Assembly (NCBI GenBank): GCA_937881285.1
Contig: CALGEU010000203.1
Span: forward strand, 1-14,202
Reading direction: 5' to 3'
From: an uncultured Clostridia bacterium
GTDB lineage: Bacteria; Bacillota; Clostridia; Christensenellales; CAG-917
DNA length: 14,202 nucleotides
A model generated the notes under the pieces. It had not been told where the DNA came from, made no database searches, and worked only from the letters and a program-made list of their open reading frames with translations. Each line of letters starts with the position of its first letter. Within the stretch, counting starts at the first letter, position 1. Shown in pieces: positions 5,262 through 12,048 of the stretch. Position numbers and translations under genes: made by a program.

Positions 5262-6380
5262 ATGATATACCTTGACAACGCAGCAACATCGAGATTCAAG
5301 CCAAAGTGCGTGATGAACGCGCTTCTGTTCGATTTGGCGCACTCGGCAAACGCTGGGCGAAGCGGTCATTCCGAATCAATCGCAAAAACGATACTTATCG
5401 ACGATTGCCGCACTTTTTTGCTTTCAAAACTTGCAAGCGCCGATGAATTCGACCTTGTGTTCACAAAAAACTGCACCGAAGCGCTCAATCTTGCGATTTT
5501 CGGATTTTTGCAAGCGGGAAATAAGGTTGTCACGACCAAAAACGAACATAATTCCGTGTTGCGTCCGCTTTTCAAAATGAAAAAAGACGGCTTGATAAAT
5601 CTTGAAATTGCGGATACGACAGACGACGGACATATCGATTACGAAGATTTGAAAGAAAAATCGAAAGGCGCAAAACTCATAGCGGCAGGCGGCGCGTGCA
5701 ACGTTACGGGCGCAGTTGCCGACGTTGAAAAAATTGCCAAAACGGCAAAAGATTGCGGTGCAAAACTGCTTATCGACGGAGCGCAAAGCGTGCCGATAAT
5801 AGATTGTGACACGTCGTGCGCGGATATGATTGCAATCCCTGCGCACAAAGGTTTGCACGGAGTGCAAGGCGTCGGCGCACTCGTCGTGAAAAAGGACGTT
5901 ACACTTAGACCGCTTTTGTACGGCGGAACGGGAGCAAGGTCAAACGAACTTACTCCAAACGTTCAAATGCCCGAATCCTTTGAAGCAGGAACGCAATTCA
6001 CAGGCGGAATATCCGCACTGTGTCAAGGTGCGAAATGGACTTACGACAATCTGTCTGCAATAAGAAAAAACACGTTTAGAATATCGAAAAATCTCGAAAA
6101 GATTTTGAAAGACGCAAATGCGACGATTTATACGCACGACTTTGAAACGGGAGTCGTAAGTTTCAATTTTTCTTCTGTTGACAGCGGATTTATCGCAGAC
6201 GAATTGAATGAATACGACGTGTGCGTGAGAAGCGGACTTCACTGCGCTCCGCTCGTTCACGAAAGAATGGGAACGGCAACGCAAGGCGCGGTGCGTGCAA
6301 GCGTGGGCTGCGACACTACAGACAATGAAATCAACATGTTTGCAAACATTCTAGACAAGATATTGCGGAAAATCAAATAA
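5262..6380 (+). CDS. Class V aminotransferase-fold cysteine desulfurase
   Basis: This PLP enzyme is predicted to take sulfur (or selenium) from cysteine (or selenocysteine) as an enzyme-bound persulfide. The 372-residue protein begins IYLDNAATS, as family members do. It shows NEHNS with PLP-stacking H96, DGAQS with D172 and Q175, AHKGLHG with Schiff-base lysine K196, and RSGLHCAP with the catalytic cysteine C328 in a short loop. R345 in GAVRAS is the substrate-carboxylate arginine position. The frame is open back to 5139, but homology starts at the ATG at 5262 and the extra segment would overlap the divergent gene. The Shine-Dalgarno is weak. No IscU/SufU, SelD or ThiI gene is adjacent, so the sulfur acceptor is unknown. 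The divergent DUF3343 protein is the obvious candidate partner. A palindromic terminator follows at 6467-6490. Confidence 0.92.
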   Translation: MIYLDNAATSRFKPKCVMNALLFDLAHSANAGRSGHSESIAKTILIDDCRTFLLSKLASADEFDLVFTKNCTEALNLAIFGFLQAGNKVVTTKNEHNSVLRPLFKMKKDGLINLEIADTTDDGHIDYEDLKEKSKGAKLIAAGGACNVTGAVADVEKIAKTAKDCGAKLLIDGAQSVPIIDCDTSCADMIAIPAHKGLHGVQGVGALVVKKDVTLRPLLYGGTGARSNELTPNVQMPESFEAGTQFTGGISALCQGAKWTYDNLSAIRKNTFRISKNLEKILKDANATIYTHDFETGVVSFNFSSVDSGFIADELNEYDVCVRSGLHCAPLVHERMGTATQGAVRASVGCDTTDNEINMFANILDKILRKIK

Positions 6381-6466
6381 GGCATGCGAAATACGTAACG
6401 CAAACATTAAGTAAAACAAAAATCCGAAGTTAGAAAAGAGAAATTCAACTCTTAAAGTAATAATTA

Positions 6467-6490
6467 AAACGGCGCAACGTTGCGCCGTTT
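6467..6490. terminator. Bidirectional terminator between convergent genes
   Basis: A perfect 24-base palindrome (half-site AAACGGCGCAAC) lies in the 194-base gap between the plus-strand desulfurase (stop at 6380) and the minus-strand protease (stop at 6575). T-rich sequence follows on both sides: TTTCGCTTTT to the right, and TTTTAATTATT read on the minus strand. The rest of the gap is AT-rich with nothing else assignable. Confidence 0.9.
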
Positions 6491-6574
6491 CGCTTTTCAG
6501 CGATAACAAATATCGTTCATTAAAACAGATTGTTCAATTTGTAAAACGCAAACATATAAAAGATAATTTTACGT

Positions 6575-7795
6575 TCACAGTTGCAAAATTCTTATATCGT
6601 TTTTCAAAATCGCCTTGTTTAGAACACCTATTTTCGCCTGATACGGAGTAAGTTTGCGATATTTTTGACAAAGAAGACAACACGCACCTGCAACGTACGG
6701 AGCACTGACCGAAGTTCCGCTCATTTTTCCGTATGTTCCGCCAACCTGAATACCTGCAACGTCGACGCCTTGCGAATAAACGTCGGGTCGGTACGCTCCG
6801 CCGTAATATCCGCGCGACGAAAAAGACGCTACGTTCAAATTCTTGTCCACCGCACCGACAGAAATGACTTCGGTGCTTATCGCAGGCGATTTCAAAGAAC
6901 CTATGCCGCTGTTGCCCGAAGCACAAACGACGATAAGTCCGCTTCTTGCAAGCATTTCAACGCCTATTTTGAGCGGGTCGGCATATTCGAGCGGTTCTGC
7001 GCCGAAACTCATGCACACAACTCTTACGTCGTATCTTCTGAAATTGTCGAAAAGCCATTGCATGCCGTCGAGAATTTTGAATGTTCCGCTTTCACCGCTG
7101 TCGTCGATGACTTTCACTCCGACGATATTTGCCTTTGGAGCAACGCCTGCGGTCTTCCTTGCCGAAGCGTTTCCGTTGCCTGCCGCAACTCCGGCAACGA
7201 ACGTGCCGTGGCCGTTATCGTCGTAAGGCTCGTCGCTTTCGTTTATCATATCCACGAAATGAACGATTCTTTCTCTCGGCACGGACAAATCGAGATGCGG
7301 AGACACTCCCGTGTCCATTATGCAAAGCGTAACTCCGCTTCCGTCAAGCGACTCGTCAAACGTCGGTACGGGTGAAAACAATCCGCTGTTTGAAACGTTT
7401 TGTCTCTCATACCCACCGTTTTGTAGCGTTAGATTGCCTAAATCGTCACAATCTTTTTTTTCACTCTTTTGTTCGTTCGTGCCGTCGGTCAATCCGCTTT
7501 TGTCTTCGTCGTCGCTCAAAGCAAGGACTTTGTTTTGAGCCGTGACGTACTCGACTTCCTGCATTCTTTCAAGTTTTACGGCGTCTTTAAGACTGCATTT
7601 TATCGCAACCGAGCGTATGAACGGGTAAAGTCCGCAAACGTCGAAATTCCGCTCTATGTAGCCTAAATGAAGCGGATTTCTCACTCTCACAAGTGCGTCT
7701 GCACTTTCGTTTTCACACAACGTGGTCACAACTCCGCCCGATATCTTCGACCGTGCGGACAGACGACTTATTATGTTTTTGTCAATCTTGTCCAT
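6575..7795 (-). CDS. Subtilisin-like serine protease (peptidase S8), probably intracellular
   Basis: The 406-residue protein has a complete S8 catalytic set: D161 in IMDTGVSPHLDL, H196 in DDNGHGTFVAG, oxyanion N295 in CASGNSG and S362 in MSGTSVSAPYVAG. Residues about 30-90 look like an I9-type propeptide or chaperone domain, joined by a polar, low-conservation linker (about 94-145) to the catalytic domain. There is no signal peptide or membrane segment, so it probably acts in the cytoplasm, like the AprX/ISP-type subtilases. The start at 7795 is one base after the stop of the upstream 103-residue gene, with AAGGGGTGAT as ribosome binding site, so translation is very likely coupled. Substrates are unknown. 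The gene ends before the palindromic terminator at 6467-6490. Confidence 0.95.
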   Translation of the reverse strand: MDKIDKNIISRLSARSKISGGVVTTLCENESADALVRVRNPLHLGYIERNFDVCGLYPFIRSVAIKCSLKDAVKLERMQEVEYVTAQNKVLALSDDEDKSGLTDGTNEQKSEKKDCDDLGNLTLQNGGYERQNVSNSGLFSPVPTFDESLDGSGVTLCIMDTGVSPHLDLSVPRERIVHFVDMINESDEPYDDNGHGTFVAGVAAGNGNASARKTAGVAPKANIVGVKVIDDSGESGTFKILDGMQWLFDNFRRYDVRVVCMSFGAEPLEYADPLKIGVEMLARSGLIVVCASGNSGIGSLKSPAISTEVISVGAVDKNLNVASFSSRGYYGGAYRPDVYSQGVDVAGIQVGGTYGKMSGTSVSAPYVAGACCLLCQKYRKLTPYQAKIGVLNKAILKNDIRILQL

Positions 7796-7796
7796 A

Positions 7797-8108
7797 TCAC
7801 CCCTTGAGCATATCTATAAGCGCACGCATACGTTCTCGTTGCTCGGCGTTCAACATCGCGCTCGTTGCCGAATACAGCCTTTCGAGCGAGTCAACGTCAA
7901 ACGTTCCGTCCGCTTTCATTTTGGACACGAGCGACGATAGTTCCCCCATAAGTTCCTGCTCGCTTTTCCCCTGAAATCGCGCATAGGCATTCATCGCGTC
8001 GTCATAATTTGCACCGTTCACGCTCGCCCCGTCATTTTGCCGTCCTTTGTTTTCGAAGTTGTCGGAAGAAAAATTTCCGCCCATGCCGTTATATTGATAA
8101 AAATTCAT
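7797..8108 (-). CDS. Hypothetical small protein coupled to the S8 protease
   Basis: I do not recognise this 103-residue protein. The first 35 or so residues are Asn/Gly-rich and likely disordered (MNFYQYNGMGGNFSSDN). From about residue 36 to the end it is charged and should form helices: an AYARFQGKSEQELMGELSSLVSKMKADG stretch, then LERLYSATSAMLNAEQRERMRALIDMLKG. No signal peptide, transmembrane segment or cysteine is present. The ATG at 8108 follows AAAGGAGAG. The frame is open further upstream but runs antisense through the divergent gene, so I reject the longer start. It ends one base before the protease ATG, so it may be a partner, adaptor, substrate or inhibitor of that protease. That role is inference from context only. 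Confidence 0.8.
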   Translation of the reverse strand: MNFYQYNGMGGNFSSDNFENKGRQNDGASVNGANYDDAMNAYARFQGKSEQELMGELSSLVSKMKADGTFDVDSLERLYSATSAMLNAEQRERMRALIDMLKG

Positions 8109-8118
8109 ACTCTCTCCT

Positions 8119-8147
8119 TTCACATTCAATATATGAGCGCATATTAT
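8119..8147 (+). promoter_or_regulatory. Promoter of the 180-residue gene, overlapping a divergent promoter
   Basis: TTCACA (8119-8124), a 17-base spacer and TATTAT (8142-8147) form a good promoter for the plus-strand gene, with a start near 8154 just before AAGG. On the other strand, TTGTCA (8158-8153) and TATATT (8133-8128) with a 19-base spacer are a weaker candidate for the 103-residue gene and protease. The two promoters overlap in a 58-base gap, so the two transcription units may be regulated together or exclude each other. Confidence 0.55.
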
Positions 8148-8166
8148 GGTTGTGACAAGGTGAAAT

Positions 8167-8709
8167 ATGAATTTTGACGTAAACACAATCGCATCTTTGA
8201 TGCAAGCAATGCAAAAGCCGCCTGCAAACGACGTAAAACGCGATACTCCGCAATCTGCGCCGAAAAACGAGCGTGTGAACGACGTTTCTCCTTTCTGCGC
8301 GCAAAACGGACTTGGCGAGCAAATCCGCATAAACACGGACGAAAGCGGCGAACAGAAAAACGCTTTTGCCGATATAATGGGCAATCTTGCAAAGCAAAAT
8401 CCCATGTTCTCGCTTGTAAGCGCAATGCAAGGCGGAAAAGGCGATATGTCTTCTCTTCTTCCGCTCGTTATGTCGCTTATGCAGTCCAAAAAGCCTAAAA
8501 AGGAAGAAAAAAACGGCACGAACGTTGAAAACGACGTTCCATCTTCCGAGAGTCGTTCGGAAAGCAATTCCGAACAAGCCGAAAACGTCTCAAAGGATTG
8601 CGAAAATATCGAAAAAGAAAAAACGCAACGAGACGTTTTTGCTCCCGTTGCGTTTGCAGGTTATGAAATTGTGTCAAAACTGTGCGCTTTGATGAAACTC
8701 TCTCGATGA
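8167..8709 (+). CDS. Hypothetical protein, 180 residues
   Basis: I do not recognise this protein. It starts MNFDVNTIASLMQAMQ, a probable amphipathic helix. Two polar, probably disordered stretches (about 17-60 and 107-145, rich in Lys, Glu, Ser and Asn) flank a hydrophobic, Met-rich central segment (about 66-105, including PMFSLVSAMQ and SSLLPLVMSLMQS). The C-terminus (149-180) is again hydrophobic and helical. No signal peptide or clear transmembrane helix is seen, so peripheral membrane or protein binding is possible. A good promoter and an AAGG ribosome site support expression. It is divergent from the 103-residue gene/protease pair and convergent with glyA, with one base between the stop codons. 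The glyA terminator lies inside its 3' end. Confidence 0.78.
   Translation: MNFDVNTIASLMQAMQKPPANDVKRDTPQSAPKNERVNDVSPFCAQNGLGEQIRINTDESGEQKNAFADIMGNLAKQNPMFSLVSAMQGGKGDMSSLLPLVMSLMQSKKPKKEEKNGTNVENDVPSSESRSESNSEQAENVSKDCENIEKEKTQRDVFAPVAFAGYEIVSKLCALMKLSR
8611..8655 (-). terminator. Rho-independent terminator of the glyA operon, inside the convergent gene
   Basis: AAACGCAACG (8621-8630) and CGTTGCGTTT (8646-8655) are exact reverse complements. Read on the minus strand, the stem, which extends by about three more pairs, is followed by TTTTTTCTTTTTC. On the plus strand no T-tract follows, so termination is directional and serves glyA, whose stop codon is about 56 bases upstream. The sequence is also coding for the 180-residue protein. 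Confidence 0.85.
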
Positions 8710-8710
8710 G

Positions 8711-9967
8711 TTACATATACAAAGCGTCTTTATAAATCGGATATTCGTCGCAAAGAGCGATTGCGCGCGCCTTGACGTCTTCGATTGCTTCTTCTCTGCC
8801 TTCCACGACGTCCGCAATCATATCCGCGATTTTCACCATATCGTCTTCTTTCATTCCGCGAGTGGTGACTGCCGGCGTGCCGACTCTTATACCGCTCGTC
8901 AGAGACGGCGGAAGCGGTTCGTTGGGAACGGAATTCTTATTTACGGTGATATGCGCTTCGTCAAGCCAGGTTTCGAGTTGCTTGCCGTTGACTCCGCTTC
9001 CCGTGAGATTGACGAGCATCATATGATTGTCCGTGCCGCCGCTTACGAGTTTTATTCCGCGTTCCATAAGGCGATTTGCCATTGCTTTCGCGTTTTTGAC
9101 GATTTGAATCTGATATTCCTTAAACTCGGGGGAAAGCGCTTCTTTAAAAGCGACCGCCTTTGCAGCGATTATGTGCATGAGCGGACCGCCCTGACTTCCC
9201 GGGAAAACCGCCTTGTTTATACGTTTTGCAATCTCTTCGTCGTCACACATAATGAGACCGCCGCGCGGACCGCGCAAAGTCTTGTGCGTTGTAGACGTAA
9301 TGACGTGAGCGTATCCGACGGGGCTTTGATGCACACCCGCGACGATAAGTCCCGCAACGTGCGCAATATCCGACATAAGGTATGCGCCCACTTCGTCTGC
9401 AATTTCTCTGAAACGCTTATAATCTATTTCTCTTGGATACGCGCTTGCTCCGCAGACGATAAGTTGCGGCTTGCATTCCAGTGCGATTTCACGCACCTTG
9501 TCGTAGTCTATGCGTTCGGTCACGGGGTCTATGCCGTATCCGACGCAGTTGAACAACTTGCCGCTCATATTCACTTTTGCGCCGTGCGTGAGATGTCCGC
9601 CGTCGGCAAGCGTCATTCCGAGAATGGTGTCTCCGCTCTTCAAAAGCGCGTAATACGCCGCAAAGTTTGCGTTTGAGCCGCAATGCGGTTGTACGTTGGC
9701 GTATTTCACACCGAAAAGTTGCTTCGCACGCTCTATTGCAAGTTGCTCCGCAACGTCCACGTACTCGCAACCGCCGTAATAGCGTTTGCCCGGATAACCT
9801 TCCGCATACTTGTTGGTGTAGAAAGTTCCTGCCGCCGCCAAAACCGCTTCGGAAACGATGTTTTCGCTTGCTATGAGTTCGAGATTGTGTTGCTGACGTT
9901 CAAATTCTTTGAGCATAGACTCGTACAATTCGCCGTCGACTTCTTTTATGCTTTTAAGGTCTATCAT
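8711..9967 (-). CDS. glyA: Serine hydroxymethyltransferase
   Basis: This PLP enzyme interconverts serine plus tetrahydrofolate and glycine plus 5,10-methylene-tetrahydrofolate in the cytoplasm, feeding one-carbon units to nucleotide synthesis. The 418-residue length is typical. It shows LIASENIVS (31-39), YAEGYPGKRYYGG (54-66), the aspartate/histidine pair of SDIAHVAG (D200, H203) and the Schiff-base lysine K229 in STTHKTLRGPRGG. The phosphate-binding segment reads QPHCGSNAN (93-101), where QPHSGSQAN is more common. The ATG at 9967 follows AAGGAAG. It lies 32 bases after trxA and is the last gene of the minus-strand cluster. TrmFO at the head of the cluster uses the same methylene-folate pool. 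Confidence 0.98.
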   Translation of the reverse strand: MIDLKSIKEVDGELYESMLKEFERQQHNLELIASENIVSEAVLAAAGTFYTNKYAEGYPGKRYYGGCEYVDVAEQLAIERAKQLFGVKYANVQPHCGSNANFAAYYALLKSGDTILGMTLADGGHLTHGAKVNMSGKLFNCVGYGIDPVTERIDYDKVREIALECKPQLIVCGASAYPREIDYKRFREIADEVGAYLMSDIAHVAGLIVAGVHQSPVGYAHVITSTTHKTLRGPRGGLIMCDDEEIAKRINKAVFPGSQGGPLMHIIAAKAVAFKEALSPEFKEYQIQIVKNAKAMANRLMERGIKLVSGGTDNHMMLVNLTGSGVNGKQLETWLDEAHITVNKNSVPNEPLPPSLTSGIRVGTPAVTTRGMKEDDMVKIADMIADVVEGREEAIEDVKARAIALCDEYPIYKDALYM

Positions 9968-9999
9968 TCGTAAATCTTCCTTTTGCGGTTTTGCTTTTT

Positions 10000-10311
10000 T
10001 CAGCAGTATTTGTCAAGCACTTCTGCGATTTGCATTTTAAGGCGATAGCCGATGAGTTTTTCTTTCACTTCGCCGTTCACGAAAACGAAAAGCGCAGGAA
10101 TCGACATAATACCGAAACGCTCTGCAAGGTCGGGATTTTCGTCAACGTCGACCTTTCCCACGACCGCTCTGCCTTCGTATTCTTTTGCGATTTCTTCAAC
10201 GTTCGGAGCTAGCATTTTGCAAGGTCCGCACCACGTCGCCCAGAAATCTACCAAAACGACGCCGTTTTTGATTGTTTCGTCAAAATTGTTATTATTTAAA
10301 ATAAGTTCCAT
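10000..10311 (-). CDS. trxA: Thioredoxin
   Basis: The 103-residue thioredoxin reduces protein disulfides in the cytoplasm. The active site is WCGPC (W27-C31) with the cis-proline P72 in MSIPALFVF. Length and fold order are typical. The protein ends in an extra cysteine (C103, KYC-stop), which classical TrxA lacks. The ATG at 10311 follows CAGGAG. It lies 15 bases after the RseC-like gene, in the same probable operon. No thioredoxin reductase gene is visible in the window. Confidence 0.97.
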   Translation of the reverse strand: MELILNNNNFDETIKNGVVLVDFWATWCGPCKMLAPNVEEIAKEYEGRAVVGKVDVDENPDLAERFGIMSIPALFVFVNGEVKEKLIGYRLKMQIAEVLDKYC

Positions 10312-10326
10312 AATAAACTCCTGATT

Positions 10327-10764
10327 TTATTGTTTGTTGTTTTCGATATAGTCTTGCGCGGTTGCAGGACAAATGCTCTTCATACGCGGACTGAAACCTT
10401 TCTTCTTGCGTATGACGAATTTGTCGAGAAGAATTGCAATCGCAAAACCTATTATAAGTCCGCCGAGAGCCATAAGCACCTGCGCTAGTTCGTTTATGAG
10501 CGTTCCTACGCCTATGCCGACGCCGATGAGAACGAGCGGAATGACGTAGACGATAGCCGCCGCAGTAAGCACGTATCTTTCGCCCATTTCAACTTCCACA
10601 AAGTCTCCCACGTTTGCGCCGAGCGTGTTTTCAAGCGTCACTTCGACTTTCATTGTGTCTTTAGTGACGGCGCACATGTGGCATTTGTCGCACGCGCTGT
10701 GACGCTCGAATTGCACCGTGGCTTTATTGCCTTTGATTTTTGAAACTACTCCGCGTTCGGTCAT
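10327..10764 (-). CDS. RseC/MucC family positive-regulator-like membrane protein
   Basis: The 145-residue protein matches the SoxR-reducing system RseC family. A soluble N-terminal domain opens with TERGVVSKIKGNKATVQ and carries a CDKCHMC motif (C25, C28, C31). Two transmembrane helices follow at about 64-87 and 95-117, then a short basic and polar cytoplasmic tail. In proteobacteria, RseC works with the Rsx/Rnf-type electron-transport complex in SoxR reduction. In anaerobic Firmicutes the role is not defined, though family members are often near Rnf genes. None is visible here, and the neighbour is thioredoxin. The start at 10764 overlaps the hisS stop as ATGA. A longer start at 10782 lies within hisS and is less likely. 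Confidence 0.88.
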   Translation of the reverse strand: MTERGVVSKIKGNKATVQFERHSACDKCHMCAVTKDTMKVEVTLENTLGANVGDFVEVEMGERYVLTAAAIVYVIPLVLIGVGIGVGTLINELAQVLMALGGLIIGFAIAILLDKFVIRKKKGFSPRMKSICPATAQDYIENNKQ

Positions 10765-12011
10765 TTTGCAAAATACTCGCAAAGTTTTGCGATTTCGACC
10801 TGTTCGGTCGTTCCGATTTTCATATCCTTGACGTTGACGACGCCTGCCGCAAGTTCTTCGTCGCCGATTACGACTACGTTCTTAACACCCGTGCGGTCTG
10901 CGTATTTCATCTGCGCTTTCACGCCCCTGTCCATAATGTCCGTCTCGGCTTTCACGCCTGCGTTGCGAAGGTCTCTGACGAGTTTTCTTGCAAAATCCTG
11001 CGCCTTTTCGCCAAGCGGTGCGATATACACGTCCATAGTCTCTTCTTCCGCTTTGAGATTGTTCGTGTTTTCAAGAACGAGAAGCAATCTTTCAAGACCG
11101 AGACCGAATCCGACTGCGGGAGTTGGCTTTCCGCCGACTTCTTCGACGAGATTGTTGTATCTTCCGCCGCCGCAAACCGTGCCCTGCGCGCCTATATCGG
11201 TGGATATAAACTCAAAGACCGTGCGAGTGTAATAATCGAGACCGCGCACGATGCCGGGATTGACCTTGAACGAGATGCCGAGAGACGTCAATATCTCCTG
11301 CACCTTTTCAAAGTGCGCTTTGCAATCGTCGCAGAGATAATCCGTGATTCTCGGAGCGTTCTTCACGATTTCTTTGCACTTTTCTTCTTTGCAGTCGAGA
11401 ATACGAAGCGGATTCTTATCGAATCTCGCCTGGCATTGACCGCACATAAGGTGCAGATTTGCGCCTATGTACTCTTTTAGAGCCTTGTTGTATTCCGCGC
11501 GGCATTTTGGACAACCGATGCTGTTTACGTTGAGTTCGAGTTCTTTAAGTCCGACTCTTCTCAAAAAAGTCGAAGCAAGAGAAATGACTTCCGCGTCTGC
11601 GGCAGGAGAATCGCTTCCGTAGCACTCGACGCCGAATTGATGGTGTTCGCGAAGTCTGCCGTTTTGCGGTTTTTCATAGCGGAAAATGCTTGCGATGTAA
11701 TACGCTTTCATAGGCATTACGCCCTGATGCAAACCGTTTTCGATAAAGCAACGCGCAACGCCTGCCGTGCCTTCGGGGCGAAGCGTCATGCTTCTTCCGC
11801 CCTTGTCGTCGAAAGTGTACATTTCTTTCGTCACGATGTCGGTGGTTTCACCCACTCCGCGAAGGAAAAGTTCGGTATGCTCGAACATTGGCGTGCGGAT
11901 TTCTTTGAATCCGAATTCGCTCGCAACTTCTCTTGCGACGCCTTCGACGTAATGCCATTTGTATGCTTCTTGCGGCAACATGTCCTTTGTGCCTTTGGGT
12001 ATGTTTATCAT
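10761..12011 (-). CDS. hisS: Histidyl-tRNA synthetase
   Basis: This class II aminoacyl-tRNA synthetase charges tRNA-His. The 416-residue protein begins MINIPKGTKDMLP, as the family does, and contains the motif 2 region TLRPEGTAGVAR. It has a Cys-rich insertion (CPKCRAEY, CGQC, CKEEKC, CDDC), the histidine-specific RGLDYYTRTVFEF, and motif 3 in GFGLGLERLLL. A C-terminal anticodon-binding domain (about 325-416) completes it. The start at 12011 is preceded by AGAAGGACAAAG. An upstream in-frame extension to 12122 would run into hslU and has no homology. The gene begins 37 bases after hslU and ends in an ATGA overlap with the RseC-like gene. Its company with protease and redox genes rather than aspS is unremarkable. 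Confidence 0.98.
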   Translation of the reverse strand: MINIPKGTKDMLPQEAYKWHYVEGVAREVASEFGFKEIRTPMFEHTELFLRGVGETTDIVTKEMYTFDDKGGRSMTLRPEGTAGVARCFIENGLHQGVMPMKAYYIASIFRYEKPQNGRLREHHQFGVECYGSDSPAADAEVISLASTFLRRVGLKELELNVNSIGCPKCRAEYNKALKEYIGANLHLMCGQCQARFDKNPLRILDCKEEKCKEIVKNAPRITDYLCDDCKAHFEKVQEILTSLGISFKVNPGIVRGLDYYTRTVFEFISTDIGAQGTVCGGGRYNNLVEEVGGKPTPAVGFGLGLERLLLVLENTNNLKAEEETMDVYIAPLGEKAQDFARKLVRDLRNAGVKAETDIMDRGVKAQMKYADRTGVKNVVVIGDEELAAGVVNVKDMKIGTTEQVEIAKLCEYFAK

Positions 12012-12048
12012 CTTTGTCCTTCTTATTTCGTTTCCGATACCTTTCGCA

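Noticed and set aside
8109..8567. N-terminal extension of the 103-residue protein
   Set aside because: The open frame runs antisense through the divergent 180-residue gene. The ATG at 8108 has a strong ribosome site and the extension looks like a hydrophobic shadow translation.
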